Below are positions 53,486-62,668 of a stretch of DNA of 64,000 bases, in pieces (positions within the stretch are counted from its first letter, which is position 1; each line of letters begins with the position of its first letter). This DNA is from Thalassospira profundimaris (GTDB taxonomy: Bacteria; Pseudomonadota; Alphaproteobacteria; Rhodospirillales; Thalassospiraceae): positions 1 to 64,000 of the forward strand of contig NZ_JPWF01000014.1 of NCBI RefSeq assembly GCF_003326675.1. Direction: 5' to 3'. The translations under genes and the position numbers were made by a program. Below the pieces are notes generated by a model. The model had not been told where the DNA came from. It did not search any database and worked only from the letters and a program-made list of their open reading frames with translations.

Positions 53486-54985
53486 GTGAGTTTCAAATCC
53501 ATCCTGACCGAAATCGGTCTGACCGAGGCAGAGATCACCAACGGTACGCTTAAAGTTCAGACCCCGGTTGACGGGTCCGAAATTGCGGTTGTTGCCGAAA
53601 CCGATCCGGCCGAGATGACCGACATCATCAGCAATGCCAAAAAGGCATTCGGTGAATGGCGTCAGGTTCCGGGTCCGCGCCGCGGTGAGCTGGCCCGTCT
53701 TCTGGGCGAAGAACTGCGCGCTGCCAAAGAACCGTTGGGTCGTCTGGTATCGCTTGAATGCGGCAAGATCTATCAGGAAGGTCTCGGCGAAGTTCAGGAA
53801 ATGATCGATATCTGTGATTTCGCAGTCGGTCTTTCGCGCCAGCTTTATGGTCTGACCATCGCGTCCGAACGTCCGGGTCACAAAATGATGGAAACCTGGC
53901 ATCCGCTGGGTGTTGTTGGCGTGATTTCCGCGTTCAACTTCCCGGTTGCTGTCTGGTCCTGGAACACCGCCCTTGCCCTGGTTTGCGGTAACTCCGTGAT
54001 CTGGAAACCGTCGGAAAAGACCCCGCTGACCGCTCTTGCCTGCCAGAAAATCTTTGAAAAGGCATTGGCGAAATTCGGTGATGCGCCAGAAGGTCTGCAT
54101 CAGATCGTGATCGGTGATCGCAAGATCGGCGAAGCCATGACCGACAGCCATGACGTGGCACTGGTCTCGGCAACCGGTTCGACCCGTATGGGCCGCGAAG
54201 TTGCCCCGCGTGTTGCCGAACGTTTTGGCCGCACCATTCTGGAACTTGGTGGCAACAACGCCATGATCGTGACCCCGTCGGCCGATCTTGATATGACCGT
54301 TCGTGCGGTTGTGTTCTCGGCTGTTGGCACCTGTGGTCAGCGTTGCACCTCGCTTCGTCGCCTGATCGTCCATAAAGACGTCAAGGATCAGCTCCTTCCG
54401 AAAATCATTGCAGCTTACAAGTCGGTCAAAATCGGTGATCCGCTTGCCGATGGCACCCTTGTTGGTCCGCTGATTGATGAAGACAGCTTCAACAACATGC
54501 AGACCGCCCTTGCCAATGCCAAGAAAGATGGTGGCGTTGTTCATGGTGGCGAACGTGCGCTGGAATCCGAATATCCGAACGCCTTCTATGTTACCCCGTC
54601 GGTTGTTGAAATGCCGGGTCAGACCGACACCGTGCGCAACGAGACCTTTGCACCGATCTTGTATGTGATGACCTATGAAACCCTTGAAGAAGCCATCGCG
54701 CTTCAGAACGGCGTTCCGCAAGGGTTGTCTTCGTGCATCTTCTCGACCGATGTGCGTGAAACCGAACTGTTCCTGTCGGCTGTCGGTTCCGATTGCGGTA
54801 TTGCCAACGTCAATATCGGCCCGTCGGGTGCAGAAATCGGCGGCGCGTTCGGCGGCGAGAAAGAAACCGGCGGCGGTCGTGAATCCGGTTCGGACGCCTG
54901 GAAAGGTTACATGCGTCGTGCAACCAACACGATCAACTATTCCCGCGAGCTGCCGCTGGCTCAGGGTATCAAGTTTGATATCTGA
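53486..54985 (+). CDS. amaB: ALDH7-family dehydrogenase, L-piperidine-6-carboxylate/aminoadipate semialdehyde type
   Basis: A 499-residue aldehyde dehydrogenase. ALDH landmarks: SAFNFPVAVWSWN, TGSTRMGR, the glutamate in LELGGNNAM and the cysteine in GTCGQRCTSLRR. The C-terminal SGSDAWKGYMRRATNTINYS marks the ALDH7/AmaB branch (antiquitin type), which oxidises alpha-aminoadipate semialdehyde. This links the operon to lysine or pipecolate catabolism. The start is GTG 53486 with GAAGGGAG upstream; an in-frame extension to 53438 has no such site. Confidence 0.88.
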   Translation: MSFKSILTEIGLTEAEITNGTLKVQTPVDGSEIAVVAETDPAEMTDIISNAKKAFGEWRQVPGPRRGELARLLGEELRAAKEPLGRLVSLECGKIYQEGLGEVQEMIDICDFAVGLSRQLYGLTIASERPGHKMMETWHPLGVVGVISAFNFPVAVWSWNTALALVCGNSVIWKPSEKTPLTALACQKIFEKALAKFGDAPEGLHQIVIGDRKIGEAMTDSHDVALVSATGSTRMGREVAPRVAERFGRTILELGGNNAMIVTPSADLDMTVRAVVFSAVGTCGQRCTSLRRLIVHKDVKDQLLPKIIAAYKSVKIGDPLADGTLVGPLIDEDSFNNMQTALANAKKDGGVVHGGERALESEYPNAFYVTPSVVEMPGQTDTVRNETFAPILYVMTYETLEEAIALQNGVPQGLSSCIFSTDVRETELFLSAVGSDCGIANVNIGPSGAEIGGAFGGEKETGGGRESGSDAWKGYMRRATNTINYSRELPLAQGIKFDI

Positions 54986-54999
54986 GGTGTGGAGATGCG

Positions 55000-55025
55000 A
55001 AAAAAAGGGGGGGAGTATGCTCCCC
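55000..55025 (-). terminator. Terminator at the left edge of the A+T-rich island
   Basis: GGGGAG and CTCCCC form a stem with a TATG loop (55010-55025); on the minus strand C3 and T7 follow. It lies just past the ATPase stop codon and 15 bases from the end of amaB on the other strand. Confidence 0.8.
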
Positions 55026-55032
55026 TTCCTGC

Positions 55033-56481
55033 CTACCTTAATTCTCTTCCGGCAAGTCGTAGAGCCCGCCAAAGTCCTCTGTGGAGCAATATTTTTTTAT
55101 TTCGTTCGAACGCAGAATATTTGTTTCGGTATTTGAACTTGAAGAAAGATTTGCCATTTATAATTTCAACATTCCCTAATGCACTGCATTGATACAGTGT
55201 GTAAAGTATGTCTATGCACTCATCGTCTGAGATGATTCCGGTCGATCGTGTAATTTCCAAGAGTTCATCAAGTTTGAATTCACGCTGTCCCAACTTTGAC
55301 AATGCATCAATAAGTTCTTCAATCTGGTTGCTGGAAGCATATCCGAATAGTTCGTCTTTTATTTCAGGGACGAAATAGTCTTCGGAATAATGTCTGATGG
55401 CATCGTATATTTCATCTCGCGTAGGGTTGTCCCCTTTGGTTTGATCTTGAATATAGTTTAGCAATGTCAAGAAATCTCTTGGCGTGTGGCGCGTAGTGTC
55501 GAGAAGAAATTCTTCGGGACTTTTGTGTCCACTTCCCAGAGAAGTAGGGAAAAATTCTTTAAATACATCAACTTCTCTGTCTAGACTGATTTTGGCTCTT
55601 AAATTTGCAGCTTCAATTAGTTTTGAGTTCTCGTAATCTCCGGGTTCTACATACCAATCAAATTGATAAGAAAAACCTTGTTTTATTTTGTTTTTATTGG
55701 CTCCGTGAAATCTTTCAAATAAATCCGTTCGACAAAGTACAATAATCTTAATATTTTTATTGTTTTTCTTGAATGATAGGTTGAGTTTCTCGCATTGATA
55801 AACAAGCATTCCTAGTGATTGATATTGTGCTTCCCTTTTTGTTAAAATATCGTCCATCCCATCTATAAATATTGTATGACTTCCATCAAATTTAGTTTCA
55901 TTAATTGTCTTTAATATAAAGTCATTTAGAGATGGTATTTCTGATATTTCGTTTAGTTCATAAGATGTTTCGTATCCACCAATATTGTTGTTTGATAACT
56001 TAAATGTTTTCTTTGCAAGTTTTTTGGTTATCTGATCAATCGTAGCTGTTGAGGGTATTCCGCTTTGGCTCAAATAATTCAGTATAGATGATATTCCATC
56101 TTTATTTTTTACTGATTCATTTTCATTTAAAGAGTCAAGAATTTTTATTCCTATAATAATAGACCAAGCAATTGGCAACTTCGATTCTGGTTCAATATCG
56201 CCTTTGACAATGCGATTTATTAAAGTGTATGGAAAATTCCCAAGATTAATAATAGTTGAAAACTCATCGTATTTTTCGCGGGAAATTAGCTCGTGGCGAA
56301 ATGCCAGTGAAGATTTTCCTGATCCTTTGTATCCAAGAACTAAAAACTCTGGAGATCCTTTGGCTAAGGAATCTATGTTTCGTATGTCAACGTAGCCGCT
56401 CACGAGAAGTTCAGGATAAAAGCTCTCTTCTTTCTCTGCGTTGTTAGCGCCAAATTTAATTCGTTTGAAGCTGCTAACCAT
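55033..56481 (-). CDS. P-loop ATPase of unknown function, Sll1717-like, on A+T-rich DNA
   Basis: A 482-residue ATPase. Walker A is GYKGSGKSS (50-58), preceded by FGANNAEKE. Walker B is TIFIDGMDD (203-211), a sensor-like stretch is IIVLCRTDLFERF (246-258), and an arginine-bearing HTPRDFLTLLNYIQ is at 332-345. The C-terminus (about 380-478) looks like a winged-helix region ending ILLHRGLWRALRL. This arrangement resembles the Sll1717 family and, more distantly, STAND/KAP ATPases. No signal peptide or membrane segment. The DNA is far richer in A+T than all neighbours, with many AAT, ATA and TTA codons, a clear sign of transfer. It is a single gene with its own promoter region and terminator. Function unknown; a defence-related role is possible but unproven. 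Confidence 0.8.
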   Translation of the reverse strand: MVSSFKRIKFGANNAEKEESFYPELLVSGYVDIRNIDSLAKGSPEFLVLGYKGSGKSSLAFRHELISREKYDEFSTIINLGNFPYTLINRIVKGDIEPESKLPIAWSIIIGIKILDSLNENESVKNKDGISSILNYLSQSGIPSTATIDQITKKLAKKTFKLSNNNIGGYETSYELNEISEIPSLNDFILKTINETKFDGSHTIFIDGMDDILTKREAQYQSLGMLVYQCEKLNLSFKKNNKNIKIIVLCRTDLFERFHGANKNKIKQGFSYQFDWYVEPGDYENSKLIEAANLRAKISLDREVDVFKEFFPTSLGSGHKSPEEFLLDTTRHTPRDFLTLLNYIQDQTKGDNPTRDEIYDAIRHYSEDYFVPEIKDELFGYASSNQIEELIDALSKLGQREFKLDELLEITRSTGIISDDECIDILYTLYQCSALGNVEIINGKSFFKFKYRNKYSAFERNKKILLHRGLWRALRLAGRELR

Positions 56482-56642
56482 TTCACATTATCTCCAGCCG
56501 TAAATAAGCATCATGCATTTCTTAGCTTAGTTCATTGTGTAAAAATCAATCAATAGTAGTTTTATGGTTTGAGATAAAAGGTAAATATGGAAGCTCATTA
56601 GTTCGATAAACATTTTAAGGTTTAAAAATACAGTTTCCTGAA

Positions 56643-56664
56643 ATTTTTCATTGCAATGAAAAAT
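56643..56664. repeat. Perfect 22-base palindrome at the right edge of the A+T-rich island
   Basis: ATTTTTCATTG followed directly by CAATGAAAAAT is an exact palindrome without spacer. It covers the final codons and stop of the VOC pseudogene and lies where base composition changes. It may be a recombination or insertion site, or act as a weak terminator. The 56482-56642 stretch to its left is A+T-rich and holds no gene. Confidence 0.6.
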
Positions 56665-57055
56665 CAACGCGATAAACGATATGCAGCTTGTTGCCATCGG
56701 GATCGCGCAAATAAGCGCCGTAATAGCCGTCGCCATAATGCGGTCGTTCACCGGGTTCCCCTTCATCAAGACCGCCATTTTCCATACCTGCCTGATAGGC
56801 TAAATCGACCGCATCCGTGGACGGTGCAAGGAAAGCTACCATGTTGCCGTTGCCAGCGGATGCTGCCTGCTTGTTGAACGGCTCATAGACATAAAAACGC
56901 GGCAGTTGCTGATTGGGGATAATCTAGCAAAGGGCTTTCGGGCCGCCATCTGCGGTGACAGGGCGTTCGACCAGTCCGATGGGTATCAGGACGGCATTAT
57001 AGAATTTCCGGGCACGGGCAATGTCGGATGTGCCGACGGTAACGTGACTGAACAT
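56648..57055 (-). pseudogene. VOC/glyoxalase-family gene interrupted by one amber codon
   Basis: The minus-strand frame from the ATG at 57055 encodes a complete VOC-family protein of about 135 residues: HVTVGTSDIARARKFYNAVL at the start and GAYLRDPDGNKLHIVYR at the end. Codon 44 is TAG (56924-56926), between PKALC and IIPNQQLPRFYVYEP. A tryptophan is common at the matching place in relatives, so a TGG to TAG change is the simplest cause. Everything else is intact, so the loss is recent or is a sequencing error. It lies between sodB and the A+T-rich ATPase island. VOC proteins of this type are dioxygenase- or glyoxalase-like with unknown substrates. Confidence 0.8.
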
Positions 57056-57087
57056 CTTTGGGGCTCCGGGCTTTGGTGGTGGCGAAC

Positions 57088-57114
57088 AAAAAAAAGCGGC
57101 CCTGTTGGACCGCT
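57088..57114 (-). terminator. Terminator after sodB
   Basis: AGCGG and CCGCT with further CC/GG pairing around one mismatch form the stem (57095-57114); T8 follows on the minus strand. It is 31 bases after the sodB stop. Confidence 0.85.
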
Positions 57115-57145
57115 TTTCTTTAATTTCGTCTCAAAGCAGGGCTGA

Positions 57146-57751
57146 TTAGCCAGCTTTGGAGAAGCGCTCTGCGACATATTCCCAGTTAACCAGGCTGTCG
57201 AGGAAGGCTTTGACATAGTCCGGGCGCGCGTTGCGGTAATCGATGTAGTAGGAGTGTTCCCAAACATCGCAACCGAGCAGCGGGGTCTGACCGTGAACAA
57301 GCGGGTTTTCCGCGTTCGGGGTCTTGGTGACAACCAGTTTGCCGGATTTGTCGAGTGCCAGCCAGCACCAGCCCGAACCGAACTGGGTGACGCCAGCCTG
57401 AATGAAGGCTTCTTTGAAAGCTTCAACAGAGCCGAAATCTTCGACGATTTTCTTTTCCAGTTCACCCGGAATGGCACCGCCGCCATTGCCTTTCATCATC
57501 TGCCAGAACTCGATGTGGTTCCAGTGCTGGGCAGCGTTGTTGAACAGGCCGGCTTTGGAAGCGTCGCCATAGGAAGCAACAACGATTTCTTCAAGCGACT
57601 TGCCTTCAAGGCCCGAACCTTCGAGCAGCTTGTTGCCGTTCACAACATAGGCGTTGTGGTGTTTGTCATGGTGAAACTCAAGAGTTTCAGACGACATGAC
57701 CGGCGCAAGCGCGTCATATGCATACGGAAGTGCTGGGAGTTCAAATGCCAT
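57146..57751 (-). CDS. sodB: Superoxide dismutase, iron type
   Basis: A 201-residue cytosolic Fe-superoxide dismutase that converts superoxide to peroxide and oxygen. Metal ligands are visible: histidine in EFHHDKHHNAYV (about 27), histidine in AQHWNHIEFW (about 74), and DVWEHSYY (aspartate and histidine near 157-161). FGSGWCWL with TPLLGCDVWEH is the Fe-type pattern, as are AQHWNHIEFW residues. No signal peptide. It is monocistronic with its own terminator. Confidence 0.96.
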   Translation of the reverse strand: MAFELPALPYAYDALAPVMSSETLEFHHDKHHNAYVVNGNKLLEGSGLEGKSLEEIVVASYGDASKAGLFNNAAQHWNHIEFWQMMKGNGGGAIPGELEKKIVEDFGSVEAFKEAFIQAGVTQFGSGWCWLALDKSGKLVVTKTPNAENPLVHGQTPLLGCDVWEHSYYIDYRNARPDYVKAFLDSLVNWEYVAERFSKAG

Positions 57752-58029
57752 GATACAGTTCCTCGACTTTCATTATTGGTCTGTGCGGTAACGCAACATA
57801 TCCCTTTTTGGGCCCGGGGTGAAAGTGAAAATCCCGTGCAACCTGTTGGAAACCTTTGTTGCAGGGCTGGTTTTCCCGGGCAGGACGGATGCCTCTGGGC
57901 CTTTATCTAGGTTGAAGGGCCGTTTATGCAATGCGCGGTCGGGCATTATCCATTTGCCCGACCCTGATGATTGAACATTCTGGGCTTCAAAACGTTCCCG
58001 GGACTCGCCAAAAAACGGGAATTGGGCAG

Positions 58030-58335
58030 CTATTCCTTATAAAGCCCGCTGCGATGTTCGATATCGGTGCCATTACGAATCATGACATTGTAATCCCCGC
58101 GGGGCAGGGCCGAGATATCAAGCTTGCACGGGAAAGAATAACAATCCCGGTCAAGCGCAATGGTGCCGTCCTGATGGGTCAGAATGACCTCACCAGCGGG
58201 CTTTTCGGAGCTGATAGTTACACTGTCAGTCGTTGGTTTCGGGGCAATCCGGATGGCTGCCACGGCCGCGGTTGTTCCGGTCAGGATACAGATCAGGGCG
58301 ATGGCGACCGGTTTGCTGCGCATAGATTTCAACAT
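58030..58335 (-). CDS. Small exported hypothetical protein
   Basis: A 101-residue protein with an N-terminal signal or anchor (SKPVAIALICILTGTTAAVAA). The short periplasmic part has two cysteines (DRDCYSFPCKLDIS) that could form a disulfide, and repeats of short beta-like segments (GEVILTHQDGTIAL, GDYNVMIRNGTDIEH). I do not recognise a family. The ATG at 58335 has GAGGG upstream. It is alone between sodB and the thi genes, with no operon partner. Confidence 0.7.
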   Translation of the reverse strand: MLKSMRSKPVAIALICILTGTTAAVAAIRIAPKPTTDSVTISSEKPAGEVILTHQDGTIALDRDCYSFPCKLDISALPRGDYNVMIRNGTDIEHRSGLYKE

Positions 58336-58467
58336 GATATCCCTCGCGCTTCTGTGCATCGATCTCATGGAAACAAGATGCACCCCGAAGCCGGAGAATT
58401 AGCGGCGCAATTGAGGCATTTCCGTGCGGTTTCCTGCATGGGGCGGGGGGCAGCCATGCAACAGCCC

Positions 58468-58507
58468 AAAAACAAGCCCCGCCAAATCCGGGAAGATCAG
58501 GCGGGGC
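58468..58507 (-). terminator. Terminator after thiE
   Basis: GCCCCGCC (58476-58483) and GGCGGGGC (58500-58507) form an eight-base stem; the minus strand continues TTGTTTTT. It lies 40 bases past the thiE stop. Confidence 0.85.
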
Positions 58508-58547
58508 TGCAAGGCAAGATCAAAGGTAATGCGCTGATATTGCTAGG

Positions 58548-59180
58548 CTATTTAAGTGCGGAAATGGCATCTGCGATGTTGCGGGTGGCAGCTTCGGGGT
58601 CGGGTTGACCACAAATCGCCGACACAACGGCAAGTCCGTTGGAACCAGCATGAAAGACCGGGGCCACATGTTCTTTTTTTAATCCGCCAATTGCAACCGA
58701 TGGTAAATCGTTGATTTGCACAAGGTGGGCAAGGCCATCAAATCCGATGGCAGGTTTGTGGCCGGGTTTGGTTTCTGTGGCAAAGACCGGGCCGATCCCG
58801 ACATAATCAACGATGGCCGGGTCGACCTTGCGGGCAACTGTTTCATCCTCAATCGAAAGACCGATGATCTTGTCGCGTCCCAATCGTTCGCGGGCAGCGG
58901 CAGAGGGTAGGTCGTCCTGCCCGACATGCAGGCCATGTGCGCCGATGGCAATCGCTGCGTCGATGTCATCATTTACAATAAGCGGGACTCCGGTTCCGGC
59001 CATGGTATCCATCAATTCACGACCGATACGAATAAGGCCTTCTGTCCCGGCGCGTTTATCGCGCAATTGAACGATGGTTGCCCCGCCGGCAATTGCCGCC
59101 ATTGCGGTTTCAACCATCGAATGGGTGCGACAAAGATCGGGATCAAGAACCAGATAAAGCGACAGATCAAAGGATTTCAT
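58548..59180 (-). CDS. thiE: Thiamine phosphate synthase
   Basis: A 210-residue TIM-barrel enzyme that joins HMP pyrophosphate and thiazole phosphate to form thiamine phosphate. Motifs: VQLRDKRAG (pyrophosphate site), PLIVNDDIDAAIAIGAHGLHVGQDDLP, IGLSIEDE, YVGIGPVFATETKPG and AIGGL. It overlaps thiM by four bases (ATGA) and shares its riboswitch. The pair salvages thiazole. Confidence 0.94.
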   Translation of the reverse strand: MKSFDLSLYLVLDPDLCRTHSMVETAMAAIAGGATIVQLRDKRAGTEGLIRIGRELMDTMAGTGVPLIVNDDIDAAIAIGAHGLHVGQDDLPSAAARERLGRDKIIGLSIEDETVARKVDPAIVDYVGIGPVFATETKPGHKPAIGFDGLAHLVQINDLPSVAIGGLKKEHVAPVFHAGSNGLAVVSAICGQPDPEAATRNIADAISALK

Positions 59181-59986
59181 AGGGCCTCGATACGGGCATT
59201 CTGGTGAAAGGTTGCCGCATCGAGATTATGCAGCCCGTCAACAAAGGCGGTCATAAAGGATGCAGGGCCGTTGGCCGAATTTGCGGCAATTCCGCCTGCA
59301 ACCGCAAAGTTGGTCAGTGCGGCCACCGTGGCCTCGAACGCCTGATCCCTGGCGATCGCGCAATAAGCACCGACCAGGGCAGTCAAGGCACATCCCATGG
59401 CGGTGATTTTCGGCATCAGGGGTGAACCACCGGCAATGCGAACACTGCGCGTTCCGTCCGTTACAAAGTCAACTTCGCCTGTGACGGCAACAACCACCTT
59501 CTGGCTGGTAGCCAGGCTGCGTGCGGCTTCTTCGGCCTGTTCGACGGGATCGCCACTGTCAACGCCCTGACCGGCACTTTGTCCCCCGGCAAGGGCGATG
59601 ATCTCGGATGCGTTGCCGCGAATAACGGTCGGGTTCAGTTCCAGCAATTTTGCGATCACGTCGCGGCGATAGCCGGTGGCAAAATGGGCAACCGGATCAA
59701 GAACCCATGGTTTGCTCGCATCATTTGCCGATTTGGCGGCGGCAATCATGCCTTCGACCCAATGGGGTGACAGGGTGCCGATATTGACCGTCAGGGCACC
59801 GGCAATTGCGGCAAATTCACCGGATTCTTCGGGGGTATGGACCATTGCCGGGGATGCACCAGCCGCCAAAAGGACATTGGCGGCATAATTCATCGCGACA
59901 AAATTGGTGATGCAATGCACGAGGGGATTGGTCGCGCGCATTGTTTCAAACAGGTCCGTGGCCGTTTTGGAAAGGTCGGTCGTCAT
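59177..59986 (-). CDS. thiM: Hydroxyethylthiazole kinase
   Basis: A 269-residue ribokinase-like enzyme that phosphorylates hydroxyethylthiazole for thiamine salvage. Motifs: NPLVHCITNFVAMNYAANVLLAAGASPAM near the start, KPWVLDPVAHFATGYR (substrate and phosphate site) and ITAMGCALTALVGAYCA (anion-hole GxGC-type). The ATG at 59986 has GGAG seven bases upstream and was preferred over the ATG at 60004. It follows a TPP riboswitch and is coupled to thiE. Confidence 0.94.
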   Translation of the reverse strand: MTTDLSKTATDLFETMRATNPLVHCITNFVAMNYAANVLLAAGASPAMVHTPEESGEFAAIAGALTVNIGTLSPHWVEGMIAAAKSANDASKPWVLDPVAHFATGYRRDVIAKLLELNPTVIRGNASEIIALAGGQSAGQGVDSGDPVEQAEEAARSLATSQKVVVAVTGEVDFVTDGTRSVRIAGGSPLMPKITAMGCALTALVGAYCAIARDQAFEATVAALTNFAVAGGIAANSANGPASFMTAFVDGLHNLDAATFHQNARIEAL

Positions 59987-60074
59987 ATCGAGGCTCCAAT
60001 GCATCGTATCATGTGCGTTTGGAGACCCAGTTCGAAGTCGGAAAGATGGAGAACGCGAACAGAACCGCGTTCAC

Positions 60075-60172
60075 ACCGTCCCTACGCCAGTATGAACTGG
60101 ATCAGGTTCAACGGGTCACTGCGCCGGTTGCCCTCGGCAGTTTCTCAGCCCCCTGACGGGGCTCCCCTTGGT
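60075..60172 (-). ncRNA. TPP (thi-box) riboswitch
   Basis: On the minus strand the conserved elements are in order: GGGGAGCC, GGGGGCTGAGA (60144-60154), ACCCGTTGAACCTGATC (about 60101-60117) and the closing CGTAGGGA (60079-60086). This is the thiamine pyrophosphate aptamer. It lies about 90 bases before thiM and should switch off thiM-thiE when TPP is plentiful, most likely by hiding the ribosome-binding site. Confidence 0.95.
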
Positions 60173-60247
60173 GAAGGCACAAGATGGGTTTTAAACCGCT
60201 TCCTGTCAATTCATCCTGTTGGTCATGGCGTGATCGGGATCAGAATG

Positions 60248-60283
60248 AAAAACGGCGGGGCAGCTTGCGCCGTCCCGCCGTTT
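60248..60283 (-). terminator. Terminator after tex
   Basis: AAACGGCGGG (60250-60259) and CCCGCCGTTT (60274-60283) form a ten-base stem; T5 follows on the minus strand. It lies 25 bases past the tex stop. Confidence 0.85.
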
Positions 60284-60307
60284 GAAAATGGTGTTGGTTA
60301 ATCGCGA

Positions 60308-62668
60308 TTACTTGCGACGTTCCATCGCGGCCTTAAGGGCGGCTGCCATTGCGCCACCATCACCGCCGGAATTACCCCCGGCATTGCCGCGATTGCCGCC
60401 GCCCGATGAATGTTGCGGACGCCCGCCCTGACCGCCACGCGGGGCTGAAGTACCGCGATTATCAGAACGTTTTTCACGCACGCCTTCATAATCGGGGGCC
60501 GATTTCATCGACAGGCCGATACGTTTGCGCGGTGCGTCGACTTCCATGACCGTGACCGAAACGATCTGACCGGCCTTGACCACCTGACGGGGGTCTTCAA
60601 CGAATTTGTCCGCCAGTTGCGAGATATGGACAAGGCCATCCTGATGGACGCCGATATCGACAAATGCCCCGAAATTGGTGACGTTGGTCACCGTGCCTTC
60701 AAGCTTCATGCCGGTACGAAGGTCTTTGATTTCATTCACGCCTTCGGCAAATTTCGCGGTCTTGAATTCCGGGCGCGGGTCACGGCCGGGTTTATCAAGT
60801 TCGGCGATGATGTCGCGGATGGTCGGGACACCAAATGTCTCGTCGGCGAAATCTTCGGGACGCAGCGTTTTGATAAAGGCCGAGTCGCCGATCAGGCTTG
60901 CCAGTGGTTTGGAAGCCTTGGCACTGATCTTTTCAACCAGCGGATAGGCTTCGGGGTGAACGGCCGATGCATCAAGCGGGTTCTGGGCGCCGCGAATACG
61001 CAAGAAGCCTGCGCACTGCTCAAACGCCTTTGGTCCAAGACGTTCAACCTTTTTAAGGTCGGCACGGGACTGGAACGCACCGTTTGAGTCGCGATAGCCG
61101 ACAATATTGCGGGCCAGTGTTTCGGTCAGACCGGCAACTCGGGTCAAAAGCGGGATCGATGCGGTATTCAGGTCAACACCAACGCCGTTCACGCAATCCT
61201 CGACCACGGCATCAAGAGAACGGGCCAGTTTGGTTTCCGAAACATCGTGCTGATACTGACCAACACCGATGGATTTCGGTTCGATCTTTACCAGTTCCGC
61301 TAGCGGGTCCTGTAATCGACGGGCAATTGATGCTGCCCCACGCAGCGACACATCAAGATCAGGGAATTCTTCAGCCGCGAATTGCGATGCCGAATAAACC
61401 GATGCGCCGGCTTCGTTGACGATGACCTTGGTGGCCTTAAGGGCCGGGAAACGTTTCAAAAGCTGACCGGCAAGATCATCGGTCTCGCGCGAGAAGGTGC
61501 CATTGCCAATCGCAATCAGTTCGATCTTGTGACGGGCGGCAAGGGCTGCAAGGGTATTAAGCGCCCCTTCAACGTCATTGCGCGGCTGGAACGGGTAAAC
61601 CGTTGCGGTATCGACCAGCTTGCCGGTGGCATCGACAACCGCGACCTTAACACCGGTACGAACCCCCGGATCAAGACCCATGGTGGCCTTTTGACCGGCT
61701 GGTGCGGCCAGCAACAGGTCCTTGAGGTTATCGGCAAAGACCTTGATCGCGCCTTCTTCGGCGCTGTCGCGAAGGGTGCCAAACAGATCAAGCTCGATCG
61801 ACAGCGACAGTTTGACGCGCCAGGTCCAGCGCACGGTATCAACCAGCCACTTGTCTGCTGCACGGCCCTTATCTGCAATACCGACATGGGCAGCGATCAT
61901 GATTTCCGCCCGGCCTTGCTGATTGCGCGGACGGTCTTCGTCTTCTTTGCCAAGGGTCAGCTTAAGCTGAAGGATATCCTCGTTGCGACCCCGGAAAAGG
62001 GCGAGTGCGCGGTGCGACGGGCAGGTTTTGATTTTTTCGGAATGTTCGAAATAGTCCGAGAACTTTGCGCCCTCGGCCTGTTTGCCGTCGACGACGGATG
62101 CGGTGATCTCGCCTTCGTTCCAAAGATGGTTACGCAGTTTGGCAACCAGATCGGCATCCTCGGCAAAGCGTTCCATCAGGATCTGACGGGCGCCATCAAG
62201 GGCGGCTTTGGTATCTTCGACACCCTTTTCGGCATCAACGAATTTGGCGGCTTCGGTTTCCGGGTCAAGGGTCGGATCGCTATACAGGCTGTCAGCGAGT
62301 GGTTCCAGACCAGCTTCGCGGGCGATCTGGGCCTTGGTGCGACGCTTTTTCTTATAAGGCAGATAAAGGTCTTCAAGTCGGGTCTTGGTATCTGCTTCGT
62401 TGATCTGTGCTTCAAGCTCGGGCGTAAGTTTTTCCTGCTCGCGGATGCTTTCAAGCACCGATGCCCGACGTTCTTCAAGCTCGGTCAGGTAGCGAAGGCG
62501 TTCTTCCAGCGTGCGCAATTGGGTGTCATCAAGCCCACCGGTCTTTTCTTTGCGGTAACGGGCGATAAACGGAACGGTAGAGCCCTCATTAAGCATTTCG
62601 ATGGTGGCAATGACCTGTTCCGGACGAACCGAAAGTTCTTCGGCGATACGCTGGGGAATTGGACGCAT
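60308..62668 (-). CDS. tex: Tex-family RNA-binding transcription accessory protein
   Basis: A 786-residue cytosolic protein. N-terminal Tex helices (about 1-190) contain [18 protein letters not shown] and [25 protein letters not shown] in pieces. A YqgF/RNase H-like domain is at about 325-450 ([19 protein letters not shown]), then helix-hairpin-helix repeats ([19 protein letters not shown]) and an S1 RNA-binding domain at about 650-720 ([33 protein letters not shown]). A Gly/Asn/Arg-rich tail of about 50 residues ends the protein. It is linked to ribosome or transcript processing. Expressed alone, with its own terminator. Confidence 0.95.
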   Translation of the reverse strand: MRPIPQRIAEELSVRPEQVIATIEMLNEGSTVPFIARYRKEKTGGLDDTQLRTLEERLRYLTELEERRASVLESIREQEKLTPELEAQINEADTKTRLEDLYLPYKKKRRTKAQIAREAGLEPLADSLYSDPTLDPETEAAKFVDAEKGVEDTKAALDGARQILMERFAEDADLVAKLRNHLWNEGEITASVVDGKQAEGAKFSDYFEHSEKIKTCPSHRALALFRGRNEDILQLKLTLGKEDEDRPRNQQGRAEIMIAAHVGIADKGRAADKWLVDTVRWTWRVKLSLSIELDLFGTLRDSAEEGAIKVFADNLKDLLLAAPAGQKATMGLDPGVRTGVKVAVVDATGKLVDTATVYPFQPRNDVEGALNTLAALAARHKIELIAIGNGTFSRETDDLAGQLLKRFPALKATKVIVNEAGASVYSASQFAAEEFPDLDVSLRGAASIARRLQDPLAELVKIEPKSIGVGQYQHDVSETKLARSLDAVVEDCVNGVGVDLNTASIPLLTRVAGLTETLARNIVGYRDSNGAFQSRADLKKVERLGPKAFEQCAGFLRIRGAQNPLDASAVHPEAYPLVEKISAKASKPLASLIGDSAFIKTLRPEDFADETFGVPTIRDIIAELDKPGRDPRPEFKTAKFAEGVNEIKDLRTGMKLEGTVTNVTNFGAFVDIGVHQDGLVHISQLADKFVEDPRQVVKAGQIVSVTVMEVDAPRKRIGLSMKSAPDYEGVREKRSDNRGTSAPRGGQGGRPQHSSGGGNRGNAGGNSGGDGGAMAAALKAAMERRK

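Noticed and set aside
53465-55072. 535-codon frame on the minus strand opposite amaB
   Set aside because: It mirrors the ALDH7 gene exactly in extent and has no recognisable domain.
55033-56481. ATPase as part of a multi-gene defence system such as BREX or a two-gene toxin-antitoxin pair
   Set aside because: No partner gene lies beside it; both flanks are ordinary chromosomal genes.
56924-56926. TAG codon in the VOC gene as a recoded amino acid
   Set aside because: There is no pyrrolysine system expected in this lineage and no supporting context; a point mutation is simpler.
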